In this document: piece by piece, positions 28,354 to 36,937 of the stretch | How the letters are laid out: each line of letters begins with the position of its first letter | Position numbering within the stretch: the stretch's first letter is position 1 | Assembly (NCBI RefSeq): GCF_008761635.1 | Contig: NZ_CP044344.1 | Location: 1,612,001 to 1,676,000 of the forward strand | Direction of reading: 5' to 3' | Source: Nocardioides cynanchi | GTDB taxonomy: Bacteria > Actinomycetota > Actinomycetes > Propionibacteriales > Nocardioidaceae | DNA length: 64,000 nucleotides | Position numbers and translations under genes: made by a program | Notes under the pieces: generated by a model | Seen by the model: the letters and a program-made list of their open reading frames with translations, nothing else | Database searches by the model: none | Told to the model about the DNA's origin: nothing

Positions 28354-29408
28354 GTGATCAGCCCGAGCAGCCGACCCTCACCGACGGCGAGGTGACGCTC
28401 CGCCCCTGGCGCGACGACGACGTCGACGAGGCGGTCGCGGGTCACGACGAGGTCATCGCCCACTGGTTCGGTTGGCCGGCCGACGGGGTGACGGCCGAGC
28501 GGATGCAGCGGGCGATCCGTGACTGGCGGACGGGGTACGCCGACGACCGGGCGGTGATCGCCTTTGCGATCGAGGTCGACGGCACCCTGGCCGGGAGCGT
28601 CGACGTCCGGCGCCGGGAGGCCGGCGTCGGCGAGCTCTCGTGGGCTCTCTACTCCGGCCGGCGGGGACGCGGTGTGGCCACCCGGGCCGTCCGCCTCCTG
28701 GCCGACTGGAGCCTGACCGACGCCGGGCAGGGCGGCCTCGGCTACTCCCGGGTCGAGGCGAAGGTGGAGCCCGGCAACGAGGCATCGCTGCGGGTGGCGA
28801 CCCGGGCCGGGCTGCGCCGCGAGGGTGTCCGCCGGGTCGAGCCGGGCACGGGTGACCGCGCCGAGACCACGTCGTATGTCGTCCTGGCCCGGCTGGCCGG
28901 TGACCCGCCGCTCTCCGAGCCCACGGCGTTCCGGGCCCTCCTCAACTCCTTCCTGCCCCGCAAGCGGGCGATCAGCCAGCTGCTGGTCCGCGACGACGCC
29001 GGGCGGGTGCTCCTCTGCCAGCTGACCTACAAGCGCGACTGGGACCTCCCGGGCGGCGTCGTCGAGGTCGGTGAGTCACCGCGCCTGGCCGCCGCCCGCG
29101 AGATCCACGAGGAGCTCGCGCTCGACCTCGAGGCCGGCGACCTGGTGCTCACCGACTGGCTGCCACCGTGGGGAGGCTGGGACGACGCGGTCTGCCTGGT
29201 GTTCGACGGCGGCACCCACGACCCGGCCCTGGTCGACACGATGGTGCTCCAGACCCGGGAGATCCGCAGCGCCGAGTTCGTCACCCTCGAGCAGGTCCGC
29301 GAGCGGTGTGCCGACTTCACCGCACGCCGGATCGAGACCGCCATCGGTAACGCCCAAGCGGGACTTTCGTCCTATGTCGAGAGCGGGTCCTCGCCAACGA
29401 CGGCGTGA
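28350..29408 (+). CDS. GNAT acetyltransferase-Nudix hydrolase fusion
   Basis: A 352-residue two-domain protein. Residues about 10-185 are a GNAT domain (TLRPWRDDDVDEAVAGHDEV; acetyl-CoA loop GRRGRGVATRAVRLL; EPGNEASLRVATRAGLRREG), like RimJ/RimL. Residues about 200-335 are a Nudix domain with the box GGVVEVGESPRLAAAREIHE-EL and the preceding KRDWDLPGG. The combination suggests two linked activities on a nucleotide-derived or amino substrate, but neither substrate is known. GTG 28350 overlaps the TetR stop (GTGA), so the two are co-translated. Confidence 0.88.
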   Translation: MSDQPEQPTLTDGEVTLRPWRDDDVDEAVAGHDEVIAHWFGWPADGVTAERMQRAIRDWRTGYADDRAVIAFAIEVDGTLAGSVDVRRREAGVGELSWALYSGRRGRGVATRAVRLLADWSLTDAGQGGLGYSRVEAKVEPGNEASLRVATRAGLRREGVRRVEPGTGDRAETTSYVVLARLAGDPPLSEPTAFRALLNSFLPRKRAISQLLVRDDAGRVLLCQLTYKRDWDLPGGVVEVGESPRLAAAREIHEELALDLEAGDLVLTDWLPPWGGWDDAVCLVFDGGTHDPALVDTMVLQTREIRSAEFVTLEQVRERCADFTARRIETAIGNAQAGLSSYVESGSSPTTA

Positions 29409-29425
29409 CGCGCAAGGATCGGCCC

Positions 29426-32086
29426 ATGACCTACGTCTACGACTTCGCAGAGGGCAACAAGGATCTCAAGGACCTGCTCGGAGGCAAGGGAGCCAACCTC
29501 GCCGAGATGACCAACCTGGGTCTGCCGGTGCCTCCCGGGTTCACCATCTCCACCGAGGCGTGTCGAGCGTTCCTCGAGGCCGGCGACGTGCCCGACGGCC
29601 TCTCCGGTGAGATCGACGCGCACCTGCACGCCCTCGAGGAGGCGATGGGTCGTCGGCTCGGCGACCCCGCCGATCCGCTGCTGGTCAGCGTGCGGTCGGG
29701 CGCGAAGTTCTCCATGCCCGGGATGATGGAGACCGTCCTGAACGTCGGTCTCAACGACCGTTCGGTGCTCGGGCTGGCCGAGCAGAGCCACGACGAGCGG
29801 TTCGCGCTGGACTCCTACCGCCGCCTGCTCCAGATGTTCGGCTCCACGGTGCTCGGCATCGAGAGCGAGATCTTCGCCAAGGCCCTGGACCGGCTGAAGA
29901 AGGACCGCGGCACCCAGGCCGACACCGATCTCGGGGTCGACGACCTGTCCGGACTGATCGACACCTACAAGCACGCCATCTCCGAGCACGCCGGGCGCGA
30001 CTTCCCCCAGGACCCGCGCGAGCAGCTCGACCTGGCGATGCGGGCGGTCTTCGAGTCGTGGAACACCGAGCGCGCCGTGCTCTACCGCCGCCAGGAGCGG
30101 ATCGAGGAGGGCCTGGGCACCGCCGTCAACGTGCAGGCGATGGTCTTCGGCAACCTCGGCGAGGACTCCGGCTCGGGCGTCGCGTTCACCCGCGACCCGG
30201 CCTCGGGCAACCAGGGGGTGTACGGCGACTACCTGCAGAACGCGCAGGGTGAGGACGTCGTCGCCGGCATCCGCAACACGGTGTCGCTGGCCGACATGGA
30301 GAAGGTAGACAAGCGCTCGCACGACGAGCTGCTGGAGATCATGGCCACGCTCGAGACCCACTACCACGACATGTGCGACATCGAGTTCACCGTCGAGCGG
30401 GGCCGGCTCTGGATGCTCCAGACCCGGGTCGGCAAGCGCACACCGGCCGCGGCGTTCCGGATCGGGCGGCACATGACGGAAGAGGGCCTGATCGACGCCG
30501 ACGAGGCGACCCGCCGGGTGACCGGAGCCCAGCTCGCCCAGCTGATGTTCCCCAGCTTCGACGAGAGCGCGGAGCGGACGCTGGTCGCGACCGGCATGAA
30601 CGCCTCCCCCGGCGCAGCGGTCGGCAAGGCCGTCTTCGACTCCGACACCGCCGTCGAGTGGGCCGAGCGCGGCGAGGACGTGATCCTGGTCCGCAAGGAG
30701 ACCAACCCCGATGACCTGCGCGGCATGGTCGCCGCCAAGGGCATCCTCACCAGCCGTGGCGGCAAGACCTCCCACGCGGCGGTCGTCGCGCGTGGCATGG
30801 GCCGCACCTGCGTCTGCGGTGCCGAGTCGCTGGACGTGAGCGTGAAGAAGCGTCGCGCCAAGGTGCGCGGCGGAGACGCGATCAACGAGGGCGACGTGAT
30901 CTCGATCGACGGCACCACCGGTGAGGTCTTCCTCGGCTCGGTGCCGGTGGTCGACTCCTCGGTGATGCGCTACTTCGAGGGCGACGAGTCCGACGAGGAC
31001 ATCGTGCTCGCGGTCGACGGGGTGATGCGGCACGCGGACGACGTACGCCGGCTCCGGGTGCGCGCGAACGCCGACACCCCGGAGGACGCACGCCGGGCCC
31101 GGCGGTTCGGCGCCGAGGGGATCGGCCTGTGCCGGACCGAGCACATGTTCCTCGGGGAGCGGCGCCAGCTCGTCGAGAACCTGATCGTGGCCGAGGACGA
31201 GGACGGCCAGGAGGCCGCGCTGTCCGCCCTGCTGCCGCTCCAGCGGGACGACTTCGTCGGGATCCTCGAGGCCATGGACGGCCTGCCGGTGACGATCCGG
31301 CTGATCGACCCGCCGCTGCACGAGTTCCTGCCCGACTACACCGACCTGTCGGTGAAGGTCGCCCTCGAGGACGACCACCACGACATGGACGAGCACGACC
31401 AGAAGCTGCTCGAGGCGGTCAAGCGCCTGCACGAGCAGAACCCGATGCTCGGCCTGCGCGGCGTCCGGCTCGGGATCGTGATCCCCGGCCTGTTCAAGAT
31501 GCAGGTCCGCGCGATCCTCGAGGCCACCGCCGACCGGATCGAGGCCGGCGGCGACCCCCATCCGGAGATCATGATCCCGCTGGTCGCCTCGGTCACCGAG
31601 CTCGACCTCGTGCGCGGCCAGATCAGCGGGGTGGCGGAGGCGGTCGAGCGGGAGCGCGGCATGAAGGTTCCCCACAAGATCGGCACCATGATCGAGCTGC
31701 CGCGGGCCGCGGTGACCGCCCACGAGATCGCGAAGTCGGCCGAGTTCTTCTCGTTCGGCACCAACGACCTGACCCAGATGACGTGGGGCTTCTCCCGCGA
31801 CGACGTGGAGTCGTCGTTCTTCAGCCACTACCTCGAGAGCGGCATCTTCCAGGTCAGCCCGTTCGAGAGCCTCGACGTGGACGGCGTCGGGCGCCTGGTG
31901 CGGCACGCCGCCAAGCTCGGCCGCAAGGCCAACCCCGACCTGCATCTCGGGGTCTGCGGCGAGCACGGTGGCGACCCCGCCTCGATCCACTTCTTCGACG
32001 AGGTCGGGCTCGACTACGTGTCCTGCTCGCCGTTCCGGGTGCCGGTCGCGCGGCTGGAGGCGGGCCGCTCGGCGCTGGGGACCTGA
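29426..32086 (+). CDS. ppdK: Pyruvate, phosphate dikinase
   Basis: An 886-residue enzyme interconverting pyruvate + ATP + Pi and PEP + AMP + PPi. The N-terminal ATP-grasp part begins with FAEGNKDLKDLLGGKGANLA and contains VSVRSGAKFSMPGMMETVLN. The central phosphohistidine domain has GGKTSHAAVVARGMGRTCVC, with the catalytic His after the regulatory Thr-Ser. The C-terminal PEP/pyruvate barrel ends in LGVCGEHGGDP, with the catalytic Cys. ATG 29426 has AAGGA upstream; an in-frame GTG at 29405 overlaps the previous stop and is the alternative. Could support gluconeogenesis from acetate or acyl-CoA precursors. Confidence 0.96.
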   Translation: MTYVYDFAEGNKDLKDLLGGKGANLAEMTNLGLPVPPGFTISTEACRAFLEAGDVPDGLSGEIDAHLHALEEAMGRRLGDPADPLLVSVRSGAKFSMPGMMETVLNVGLNDRSVLGLAEQSHDERFALDSYRRLLQMFGSTVLGIESEIFAKALDRLKKDRGTQADTDLGVDDLSGLIDTYKHAISEHAGRDFPQDPREQLDLAMRAVFESWNTERAVLYRRQERIEEGLGTAVNVQAMVFGNLGEDSGSGVAFTRDPASGNQGVYGDYLQNAQGEDVVAGIRNTVSLADMEKVDKRSHDELLEIMATLETHYHDMCDIEFTVERGRLWMLQTRVGKRTPAAAFRIGRHMTEEGLIDADEATRRVTGAQLAQLMFPSFDESAERTLVATGMNASPGAAVGKAVFDSDTAVEWAERGEDVILVRKETNPDDLRGMVAAKGILTSRGGKTSHAAVVARGMGRTCVCGAESLDVSVKKRRAKVRGGDAINEGDVISIDGTTGEVFLGSVPVVDSSVMRYFEGDESDEDIVLAVDGVMRHADDVRRLRVRANADTPEDARRARRFGAEGIGLCRTEHMFLGERRQLVENLIVAEDEDGQEAALSALLPLQRDDFVGILEAMDGLPVTIRLIDPPLHEFLPDYTDLSVKVALEDDHHDMDEHDQKLLEAVKRLHEQNPMLGLRGVRLGIVIPGLFKMQVRAILEATADRIEAGGDPHPEIMIPLVASVTELDLVRGQISGVAEAVERERGMKVPHKIGTMIELPRAAVTAHEIAKSAEFFSFGTNDLTQMTWGFSRDDVESSFFSHYLESGIFQVSPFESLDVDGVGRLVRHAAKLGRKANPDLHLGVCGEHGGDPASIHFFDEVGLDYVSCSPFRVPVARLEAGRSALGT

Positions 32087-32106
32087 GACCCGTCCCGTCG
32101 GTCGAG

Positions 32107-32126
32107 CTGAGGGTCGAGACCCTCAG
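32107..32126. terminator. Bidirectional terminator formed from a REP-like element
   Basis: CTGAGGGTC-GA-GACCCTCAG is a perfect 9-bp palindrome between the convergent ppdK and mca genes, overlapping the mca stop. It sits inside a REP-like sequence starting at 32099 (GGTCGAGCTGAGGGTCGAGA). Confidence 0.65.
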
Positions 32127-32917
32127 GCGAACGGCCAGCCCTCGCGCATCGGGCCGTCGTCGCCCGGCTCGATCAGGTGCTCGTGGCCGAAGAACAGGTC
32201 GAAGACCTCGGGTGGCATCGACAGGAACATCTCGATGTCGGTGGCCTGGGAGCGGTGCGCCTCGAGCGAGGCCCGTTTGCGGTCGAGGTAGCCCGACACG
32301 TCGACCCGCCAGGTGATCTCGTCCTCGGTGGAGCCGAAGGGGTTGCCGTCGTCCATCGGCTGCTCGGGGTCGAAGTCGTCGATCTCGAAGCCTGCCTCGC
32401 GGCCGGTCGCGATCAGCCGGACCATCTCGTCGCGGTTCATCGTCGACTCCAGCAGCCGCGGTCGCTGCGCAGCGAGGTCCGCGGCACGGCGTACGACGTG
32501 ATGCACCTTGACGTGGTCGGGATGGCCGTAGCCACCGTGCCAGTCGTAGCCGACGACCACGTCGGCCCGCTCCTCGTCGAGCACGTCGGCCAGCCGCTGC
32601 GCGGCCTCGTCGAGGTCGGCCTGGTGGAGGGAACCGTCGTGGTCGTTCTGCTCCCAGCCGGCCATCCCGGAGTCGGCGTAGCCCAGCCACGCGACCCGGG
32701 CGAGCCCGATCGCGGCGGCCGACGCAGCGGCCTCCCGCGCGCGGTAGGTCGCGACTGTCTCGCCCTCCACGGCGTCGGCCGCGACCTCGCCGTGGTCGCC
32801 GTTGGTCGCGAAGACGACCACGACCCGGTGCCCCTCGGCAGCGGCGCGGGCCATGGTGCCGGAGGTCTGGGACGCCTCGTCGTCGGGATGGGCGTGGCAG
32901 TAGACGATGGTGGCCAT
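32123..32917 (-). CDS. mca: Mycothiol S-conjugate amidase / LmbE (PIG-L) family deacetylase
   Basis: A 264-residue zinc hydrolase of the LmbE/PIG-L family. Zinc ligands are in AHPDDEAS (residues 9-16) and HPDHVKVHHVV. The block YDWHGGYGHPDH and the early GTMARAAAEGHRVVVVFATNG fit Mca and MshB, which cleave the GlcNAc amide of mycothiol conjugates or deacetylate the mycothiol precursor. Length is nearer MshB than Mca (about 288), and I cannot separate them firmly; the symbol is tentative. The gene follows the CnoX-like gene by 7 bp. Confidence 0.8.
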   Translation of the reverse strand: MATIVYCHAHPDDEASQTSGTMARAAAEGHRVVVVFATNGDHGEVAADAVEGETVATYRAREAAASAAAIGLARVAWLGYADSGMAGWEQNDHDGSLHQADLDEAAQRLADVLDEERADVVVGYDWHGGYGHPDHVKVHHVVRRAADLAAQRPRLLESTMNRDEMVRLIATGREAGFEIDDFDPEQPMDDGNPFGSTEDEITWRVDVSGYLDRKRASLEAHRSQATDIEMFLSMPPEVFDLFFGHEHLIEPGDDGPMREGWPFA

Positions 32918-32924
32918 CGGGACC

Positions 32925-33896
32925 TCAGAAGAGCGCGGAGGCGAGGGCCTGGCGGCCCCGCAGGACGCGCGGGTCGTCGTTGCCGACCGCAGCGAACAGC
33001 CCGATCAGGTGCTCGCGCGAGCGGTTGCGCTCGTCGCCGGTGGTGCGTCGTACCAGCTCGACCAGGCGGGTGAAGGCGTCGTCGACCTGCCCGCCGAGGA
33101 GGTCGAGATCGGCCACCAGGGTCTGCGCCTCGACGTCGTCGGGGGCGGCCTCGGCTGCCGCACGGGCAGCGGCGTCGTCGACTCCCTGGGTGCGTTGGAG
33201 CACCTTCGCCATGGCCAGGCCGGCCGCGGCCTCGACGTCGGCGGGGTTGGCGTCCACGAGTCGTTGGTACTCCGCGACGGCGCCGTCGATGTCGTCGGCC
33301 TCCAGCGCCTGCTGGGCCGCGGCGTACCGGGGGTCCACCGGGGCCTCGCCGTCCTCCGCGTCGGGGACGGCCGCGGACAACGGCTGGTGGCGACCGGTGA
33401 TGCCCTGGGCCGTCAGTCCCTGGGCCAGCTGGTTGAACAGCGTGCGCAGCTCGTCGAGGGTGAGCATGCCGGGGATCGGCTGGGCAGCGGGGCGCCCGTC
33501 CAGGATCACCAGCAGCAGCGGCACCTGCGGGATCTGCATCGCCTGGGCGATCGTGGGCGAGGCGTCGATGTCGATCAGCCCGGCCAGGAACCGGCCGTCG
33601 TACTCCCCTGCTGCCGTGGCGGCGTCCTCGGCCATGCCGACGCTCTCGGGTGCCCGGGTCGGCGAGTAGAACACCAGCACGACCGGGGCGGTGACCGAGG
33701 CGTCGAGCAGTGACTGGAAGTTCTCCTCGCTGACGTCGAGGGCGTACGACGCGGAGCCGGCGGCCGAGCCGCTCTCCGCGGCACCGGTCGGTGCGGCACC
33801 GGACCGCGGACCACCCGCCGGAGGCCCGGCGGGCGAGGGCCGGGTCAGCCCCGACAGGTCGACGGCGCCCGGGCGGCTGAAGGGTTGCTGCGTCAT
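32925..33896 (-). CDS. Thioredoxin-fold protein with TPR domain (CnoX-like)
   Basis: A 323-residue protein. A Pro/Gly/Ala-rich N-terminus (1-50) leads into a thioredoxin fold (YALDVSEENFQSLLDASVTA to LDGRPAAQPIPGMLT, about 51-160). The usual CxxC is replaced by Thr-Arg-Ala-Pro (YSPTRAPESV), so it is redox-inactive at that site. C-terminal TPR-like helices (PRYAAAQQALEADDIDGAVA onward) follow. The layout matches CnoX/YbbN-type holdases. TAGGAT ends 7 nt before ATG 33896 (leaderless geometry), and the gene is followed closely by mca. Confidence 0.82.
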   Translation of the reverse strand: MTQQPFSRPGAVDLSGLTRPSPAGPPAGGPRSGAAPTGAAESGSAAGSASYALDVSEENFQSLLDASVTAPVVLVFYSPTRAPESVGMAEDAATAAGEYDGRFLAGLIDIDASPTIAQAMQIPQVPLLLVILDGRPAAQPIPGMLTLDELRTLFNQLAQGLTAQGITGRHQPLSAAVPDAEDGEAPVDPRYAAAQQALEADDIDGAVAEYQRLVDANPADVEAAAGLAMAKVLQRTQGVDDAAARAAAEAAPDDVEAQTLVADLDLLGGQVDDAFTRLVELVRRTTGDERNRSREHLIGLFAAVGNDDPRVLRGRQALASALF

Positions 33897-33906
33897 GCGG
33901 CCAATC

Positions 33907-35136
33907 CTAGGGATGGCCCCACGGCGGCTGGAGGAGGCCCAGTGCGACGGCCTCCTCACGCAGCTCCTCACGGACGCTGGGGTGAGCTGCGTTGTCGATC
34001 AGCTGCCGGGCCTGCTCGCGCTGGTCGTTGCCGTAGATCTCCGCGACCCCGACCTCGGTGACCACCGCCGTCATCTGGAACGACGTCACCGGCTCGTCGA
34101 CCAGCGGCACGATCGTGGAGCAGTCGGCCTTCGGGTGCCACGAGCGGAGCGCGATGAACGCCTGGCCGCCCTGGCTGTGCATCGCCCCGACGATGAAGTC
34201 GGTCTGGCCGCCGAAGCCGGAGTGGATGCGGGCGTTGATCCGGCTGGCGTTCGCCTGAGCGAAGAGGTCGACCTGGAGGGCGGTGTTGACGCTGACCATG
34301 GCCGGGTTGCGCGCGATCAGGGCCGGGCTGTTGGTGACCTCGGTGCGACGCATCTCGACCCGGTGGTTGCCGTCGACCCACTCCAGCAGCTCCGGCGAGC
34401 CGAACAGGAAGGACGCGGTGAGCGGGACCGCGCGGTCCAGGGCTCCGGCTCGCTCGAGGGCCAGCACGCTGTCGGAGAACATCTCGGTCCAGACCCGGAG
34501 TCCCCGGCGCCCGGTCAGCCCGTGCATGGTCGCATCCGGCACGGCGCCGATCCCGGCCTGGATCGTGGAGCCGTCACCGACCCGCTCGGCGACCAGCTGC
34601 CCGATCGTCGCGGAGTCGTGGTCGACCACCGACACCGGCGCGTGCGGCATCGGGCCGTCGGCCTCCACCAGCAGGTCGACCTGGTCGACGGAGAGCTCGG
34701 CGTCACCGAAGGTCCACGGCATGTCGCGGTTGGTCTGCGCGATCACGAGACCACCGTTGCGGCGCGCGGCCTCCACCGCGGAGGGCAGCACGTTGACCTC
34801 GACCCCGAGCGACACCTTCCCGTCACGCGGCGGCGTCGTGTGCAGCACGACCGCGTCCGGGGGCAGCCGGGTCTCGAACAGCGTGGGCACCATCGACAGG
34901 CGGGACGGCACGTAGCTCAGCCGCGGGCTCCGGCGCATCCCGGGGCCGACGAACGACGTCTCGAGGGTGACCCCGTCCCGGTCCGGCAGCCCCGGCGGCG
35001 CATTGAGCACCCACAGCCTGTACTGGTCGAGCGTCTGGTCCACCAGACCGACCGTGTGCCACGGCAGCGCATGGTTGCCGGCGACGACGATGCGGGGGTC
35101 GGGAGGGAGCGACCGCAGGGCGGTCTCGAGGTTCAC
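33907..35136 (-). CDS. Acetyl-CoA hydrolase/CoA-transferase family protein
   Basis: A 409-residue member of the ACH1/Cat1/4-hydroxybutyrate CoA-transferase family. Typical segments are QAGIGAVPDATMHGL, SGFGGQTDFIVGAMHSQGGQ and PAMVSVNTALQVDLFAQANA. Such enzymes move CoA between short-chain acids, often acetate, propionate, butyrate or succinate. GTG 35136 is the start, 12 nt after the mutase stop, so it is in the same operon as the isobutyryl-CoA-mutase-type subunit. This suggests a role in C4 acyl-CoA handling. Substrate is not fixed by sequence. Confidence 0.85.
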   Translation of the reverse strand: MNLETALRSLPPDPRIVVAGNHALPWHTVGLVDQTLDQYRLWVLNAPPGLPDRDGVTLETSFVGPGMRRSPRLSYVPSRLSMVPTLFETRLPPDAVVLHTTPPRDGKVSLGVEVNVLPSAVEAARRNGGLVIAQTNRDMPWTFGDAELSVDQVDLLVEADGPMPHAPVSVVDHDSATIGQLVAERVGDGSTIQAGIGAVPDATMHGLTGRRGLRVWTEMFSDSVLALERAGALDRAVPLTASFLFGSPELLEWVDGNHRVEMRRTEVTNSPALIARNPAMVSVNTALQVDLFAQANASRINARIHSGFGGQTDFIVGAMHSQGGQAFIALRSWHPKADCSTIVPLVDEPVTSFQMTAVVTEVGVAEIYGNDQREQARQLIDNAAHPSVREELREEAVALGLLQPPWGHP

Positions 35137-35148
35137 ACGATGATTGGA

Positions 35149-36891
35149 TCAGAAGCGGGCGGGTTCGCGATACTCGCCCCACTCGGCGCGCAGTGCGTCA
35201 CAGATCTCACCGAGCGTCGCCTCGGCCCGGCAGGCCTCCAGCATCGACTCGATCATGTTGCCGTCCGTGCGGCTCACCTCGACCATCCGGTCCACCGCGG
35301 CGCGGGCCGCGGCCTCGTCGCGCGTCGTACGACGCTCGGCCAGCGCCCGGACCTGCTCGACCTCCACCTCGTGCGAGACCCGCAGGATCTCGAGGTCGTG
35401 GGTGATCGAGTCGGTGTGCACGTTGACGCCGACGATCTTCTTCTCGCCCTTCTCCAGCGCGACCTGGTACTGGAAGGCCGCCTCGGCGATCTCGGCCATG
35501 AACCAGCCGTCCTCGATGCCGCGCAGCAGCCCCTGGGTGACCGGGCCGATCCCGCCGGTCGAGCCGGTCGAGACCCGGGTCGCCTCGGCGAGGCCCGCGG
35601 CGTCAGACGAGGTCAGGTCGGAGCCGCCCATCGCCAGGATCTTGTCGAAGATCGCGTTGGCCTCGGCCTCGATCTGGTCGGTGAGCGCCTCGACGTACCA
35701 GCTCCCGCCGAGCGGGTCGGCGACGTTGACGACGCCGGTCTCCTCCATGATCACCTGCTGGGTGCGCAGGGCGATCTCGGCGGCCTGCTCGGAGGGCAGC
35801 GCCAGGGTCTCGTCGAGCGCGTTGGTGTGCAGCGAGTTGGTGCCGCCAAGCACGGCCGAGAGTGCCTCGATGCCGGTCCGGACCACGTTGTTGTAGGGCT
35901 GCTGGGCGGTCAGCGAGACCCCGGCCGTCTGGGTGTGGAAGCGGAGCCACTGCGCCTTGTCGGTCTGGGCGCCGTACACGTCGCGCAGCCAGCGCGCCCA
36001 GATCCGGCGCGCGGCACGGAACTTCGCGATCTCCTCGAAGAAGTCGACGTGGGCGTCGAAGAAGAACGACAGCCCGGGCGCGAACACGTCGACGTCGAGC
36101 CCGCGGCTCAGGCCCAGCTCGACGTACCCGAAGCCGTCGGCGAGGGTGAACGCGAGCTCCTGCGCGGCCGTGGAGCCGGCCTCGCGGATGTGGTAGCCCG
36201 AGACGGAGAGCGGCTTGTACGCCGGGATCTTCTCCGCGCAGTACTCCATCAGGTCGCCGATCAGGCGCAGGTGCGGCTCGGGACCGAACAGCCACTCCTT
36301 CTGCGCGATGTACTCCTTGAAGATGTCGGTCTGCAGGGTGCCGTTGAGGAGCCCGGTGTCCACGCCGGCTCGCTCGGCGGCGACGATCATCATGCAGAAC
36401 ACGGGTACGGCGGGGCCGCTGATCGTCATCGAGGTGGTGACCGCGCCGAGGTCGATGCCCTCGAAGAGCCGCTCCATGTCCGCGGCGGAGTCGATCGCAA
36501 CGCCGCAGTGACCGACCTCTCCCAGGCTCACCGACGCGTCGGAGTCACGGCCCATCAGGGTCGGCATGTCGAAGGCGACGCTGAGGCCGCCACCGCCGCG
36601 ACCCAGGATCATCTTGTAGCGCTCGTTGGTCTGCTCGGCGTTGCCGAAGCCGGCGAACTGCCGGATCGTCCAGGTGCGGCCGCGGTAGCCGGTCGGGTAC
36701 AGACCGCGCGTGAAGGGGAACTCCCCCGGCCACTCGGAGGTCTCGGTCCCGTAGGCCGGCTCGACCTGCATGCCGCTCAGCGTCGTGAAGTCCGCCTCAC
36801 GCACCCGCGACTGCTCGTAACGGGCCTGCCAGCGGGAGCGCGCGTCGTCGGTGCCACCGCTGGTCGAGCTTGTCGAGCCCTGGTCGTCCAT
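35149..36891 (-). CDS. icmA: B12-dependent acyl-CoA mutase large subunit, isobutyryl-CoA mutase (IcmA) type
   Basis: A 580-residue (beta/alpha)8 barrel of the methylmalonyl-CoA mutase family, with no B12-binding domain. Key text: YPTGYRGRTWTIRQFAGFG, GRGGGGLSVAFDMPTLMG, SGYHIREAGSTAAQELAFTL. Residues 79 (Phe) and 197 (Gln, in KEYIAQKEW) take the positions of Tyr89/Arg207 of methylmalonyl-CoA mutase; Phe/Gln is the isobutyryl-CoA mutase signature. This implies butyryl-CoA/isobutyryl-CoA exchange with a separate small subunit not seen here. REP-like DNA codes the N-terminal GSTSSTSGG and a ~28-residue insertion including VSTGSTGG. TAGTAT, within an operator-like palindrome, ends 7 nt before the ATG. 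Confidence 0.85.
   Translation of the reverse strand: MDDQGSTSSTSGGTDDARSRWQARYEQSRVREADFTTLSGMQVEPAYGTETSEWPGEFPFTRGLYPTGYRGRTWTIRQFAGFGNAEQTNERYKMILGRGGGGLSVAFDMPTLMGRDSDASVSLGEVGHCGVAIDSAADMERLFEGIDLGAVTTSMTISGPAVPVFCMMIVAAERAGVDTGLLNGTLQTDIFKEYIAQKEWLFGPEPHLRLIGDLMEYCAEKIPAYKPLSVSGYHIREAGSTAAQELAFTLADGFGYVELGLSRGLDVDVFAPGLSFFFDAHVDFFEEIAKFRAARRIWARWLRDVYGAQTDKAQWLRFHTQTAGVSLTAQQPYNNVVRTGIEALSAVLGGTNSLHTNALDETLALPSEQAAEIALRTQQVIMEETGVVNVADPLGGSWYVEALTDQIEAEANAIFDKILAMGGSDLTSSDAAGLAEATRVSTGSTGGIGPVTQGLLRGIEDGWFMAEIAEAAFQYQVALEKGEKKIVGVNVHTDSITHDLEILRVSHEVEVEQVRALAERRTTRDEAAARAAVDRMVEVSRTDGNMIESMLEACRAEATLGEICDALRAEWGEYREPARF
35557..35575. repeat. REP-like element inside the mutase gene
   Basis: GGTCGAGCCGGTCGAGACC, in frame on the minus strand, codes Val-Ser-Thr-Gly-Ser-Thr within a variable insertion between ILAMGG and LLRGIEDGW. 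Confidence 0.8.
36862..36879. repeat. REP-like element at the 5' end of the mutase gene
   Basis: GGTCGAGCTTGTCGAGCC lies 4 codons into the mutase gene and codes Gly-Ser-Thr-Ser-Ser-Thr. It is the same core as at 35557 with a two-base change in the centre. Confidence 0.75.
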
Positions 36892-36898
36892 GCCTTGG

Positions 36899-36914
36899 AT
36901 ACTAGGACGTCCTA
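36899..36914 (-). promoter_or_regulatory. Promoter -10 overlapped by a 12-bp palindromic operator, mutase gene
   Basis: TAGGACGTCCTA (36903-36914) is a perfect palindrome. On the minus strand it overlaps the -10 TAGTAT (36899-36904), which ends 7 nt before the mutase ATG. A repressor bound here would block the promoter. The regulator is not known; the MarR-type and TetR-type genes in this window are only candidates. Confidence 0.6.
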
Positions 36915-36937
36915 CTAGTTTCCCCCAACCTCGCAGG

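Noticed and set aside
29372..31990. Very long open frame (872 codons) opposite ppdK
   Set aside because: It is the complement of a well-supported gene. G+C-rich codon use leaves few stops on the opposite strand; the translation is Asp/Val/Leu/His-rich with no family features. Similar long antisense frames at 21798-23858, 23440-25116, 33691-36918 and 17165-19360 were dropped for the same reason.
35149..36891. Reading the mutase as methylmalonyl-CoA mutase large subunit
   Set aside because: The Tyr/Arg pair that marks methylmalonyl-CoA mutase is Phe79/Gln197 here and the cobalamin domain is absent, although the nearby epimerase and MeaB would otherwise fit.
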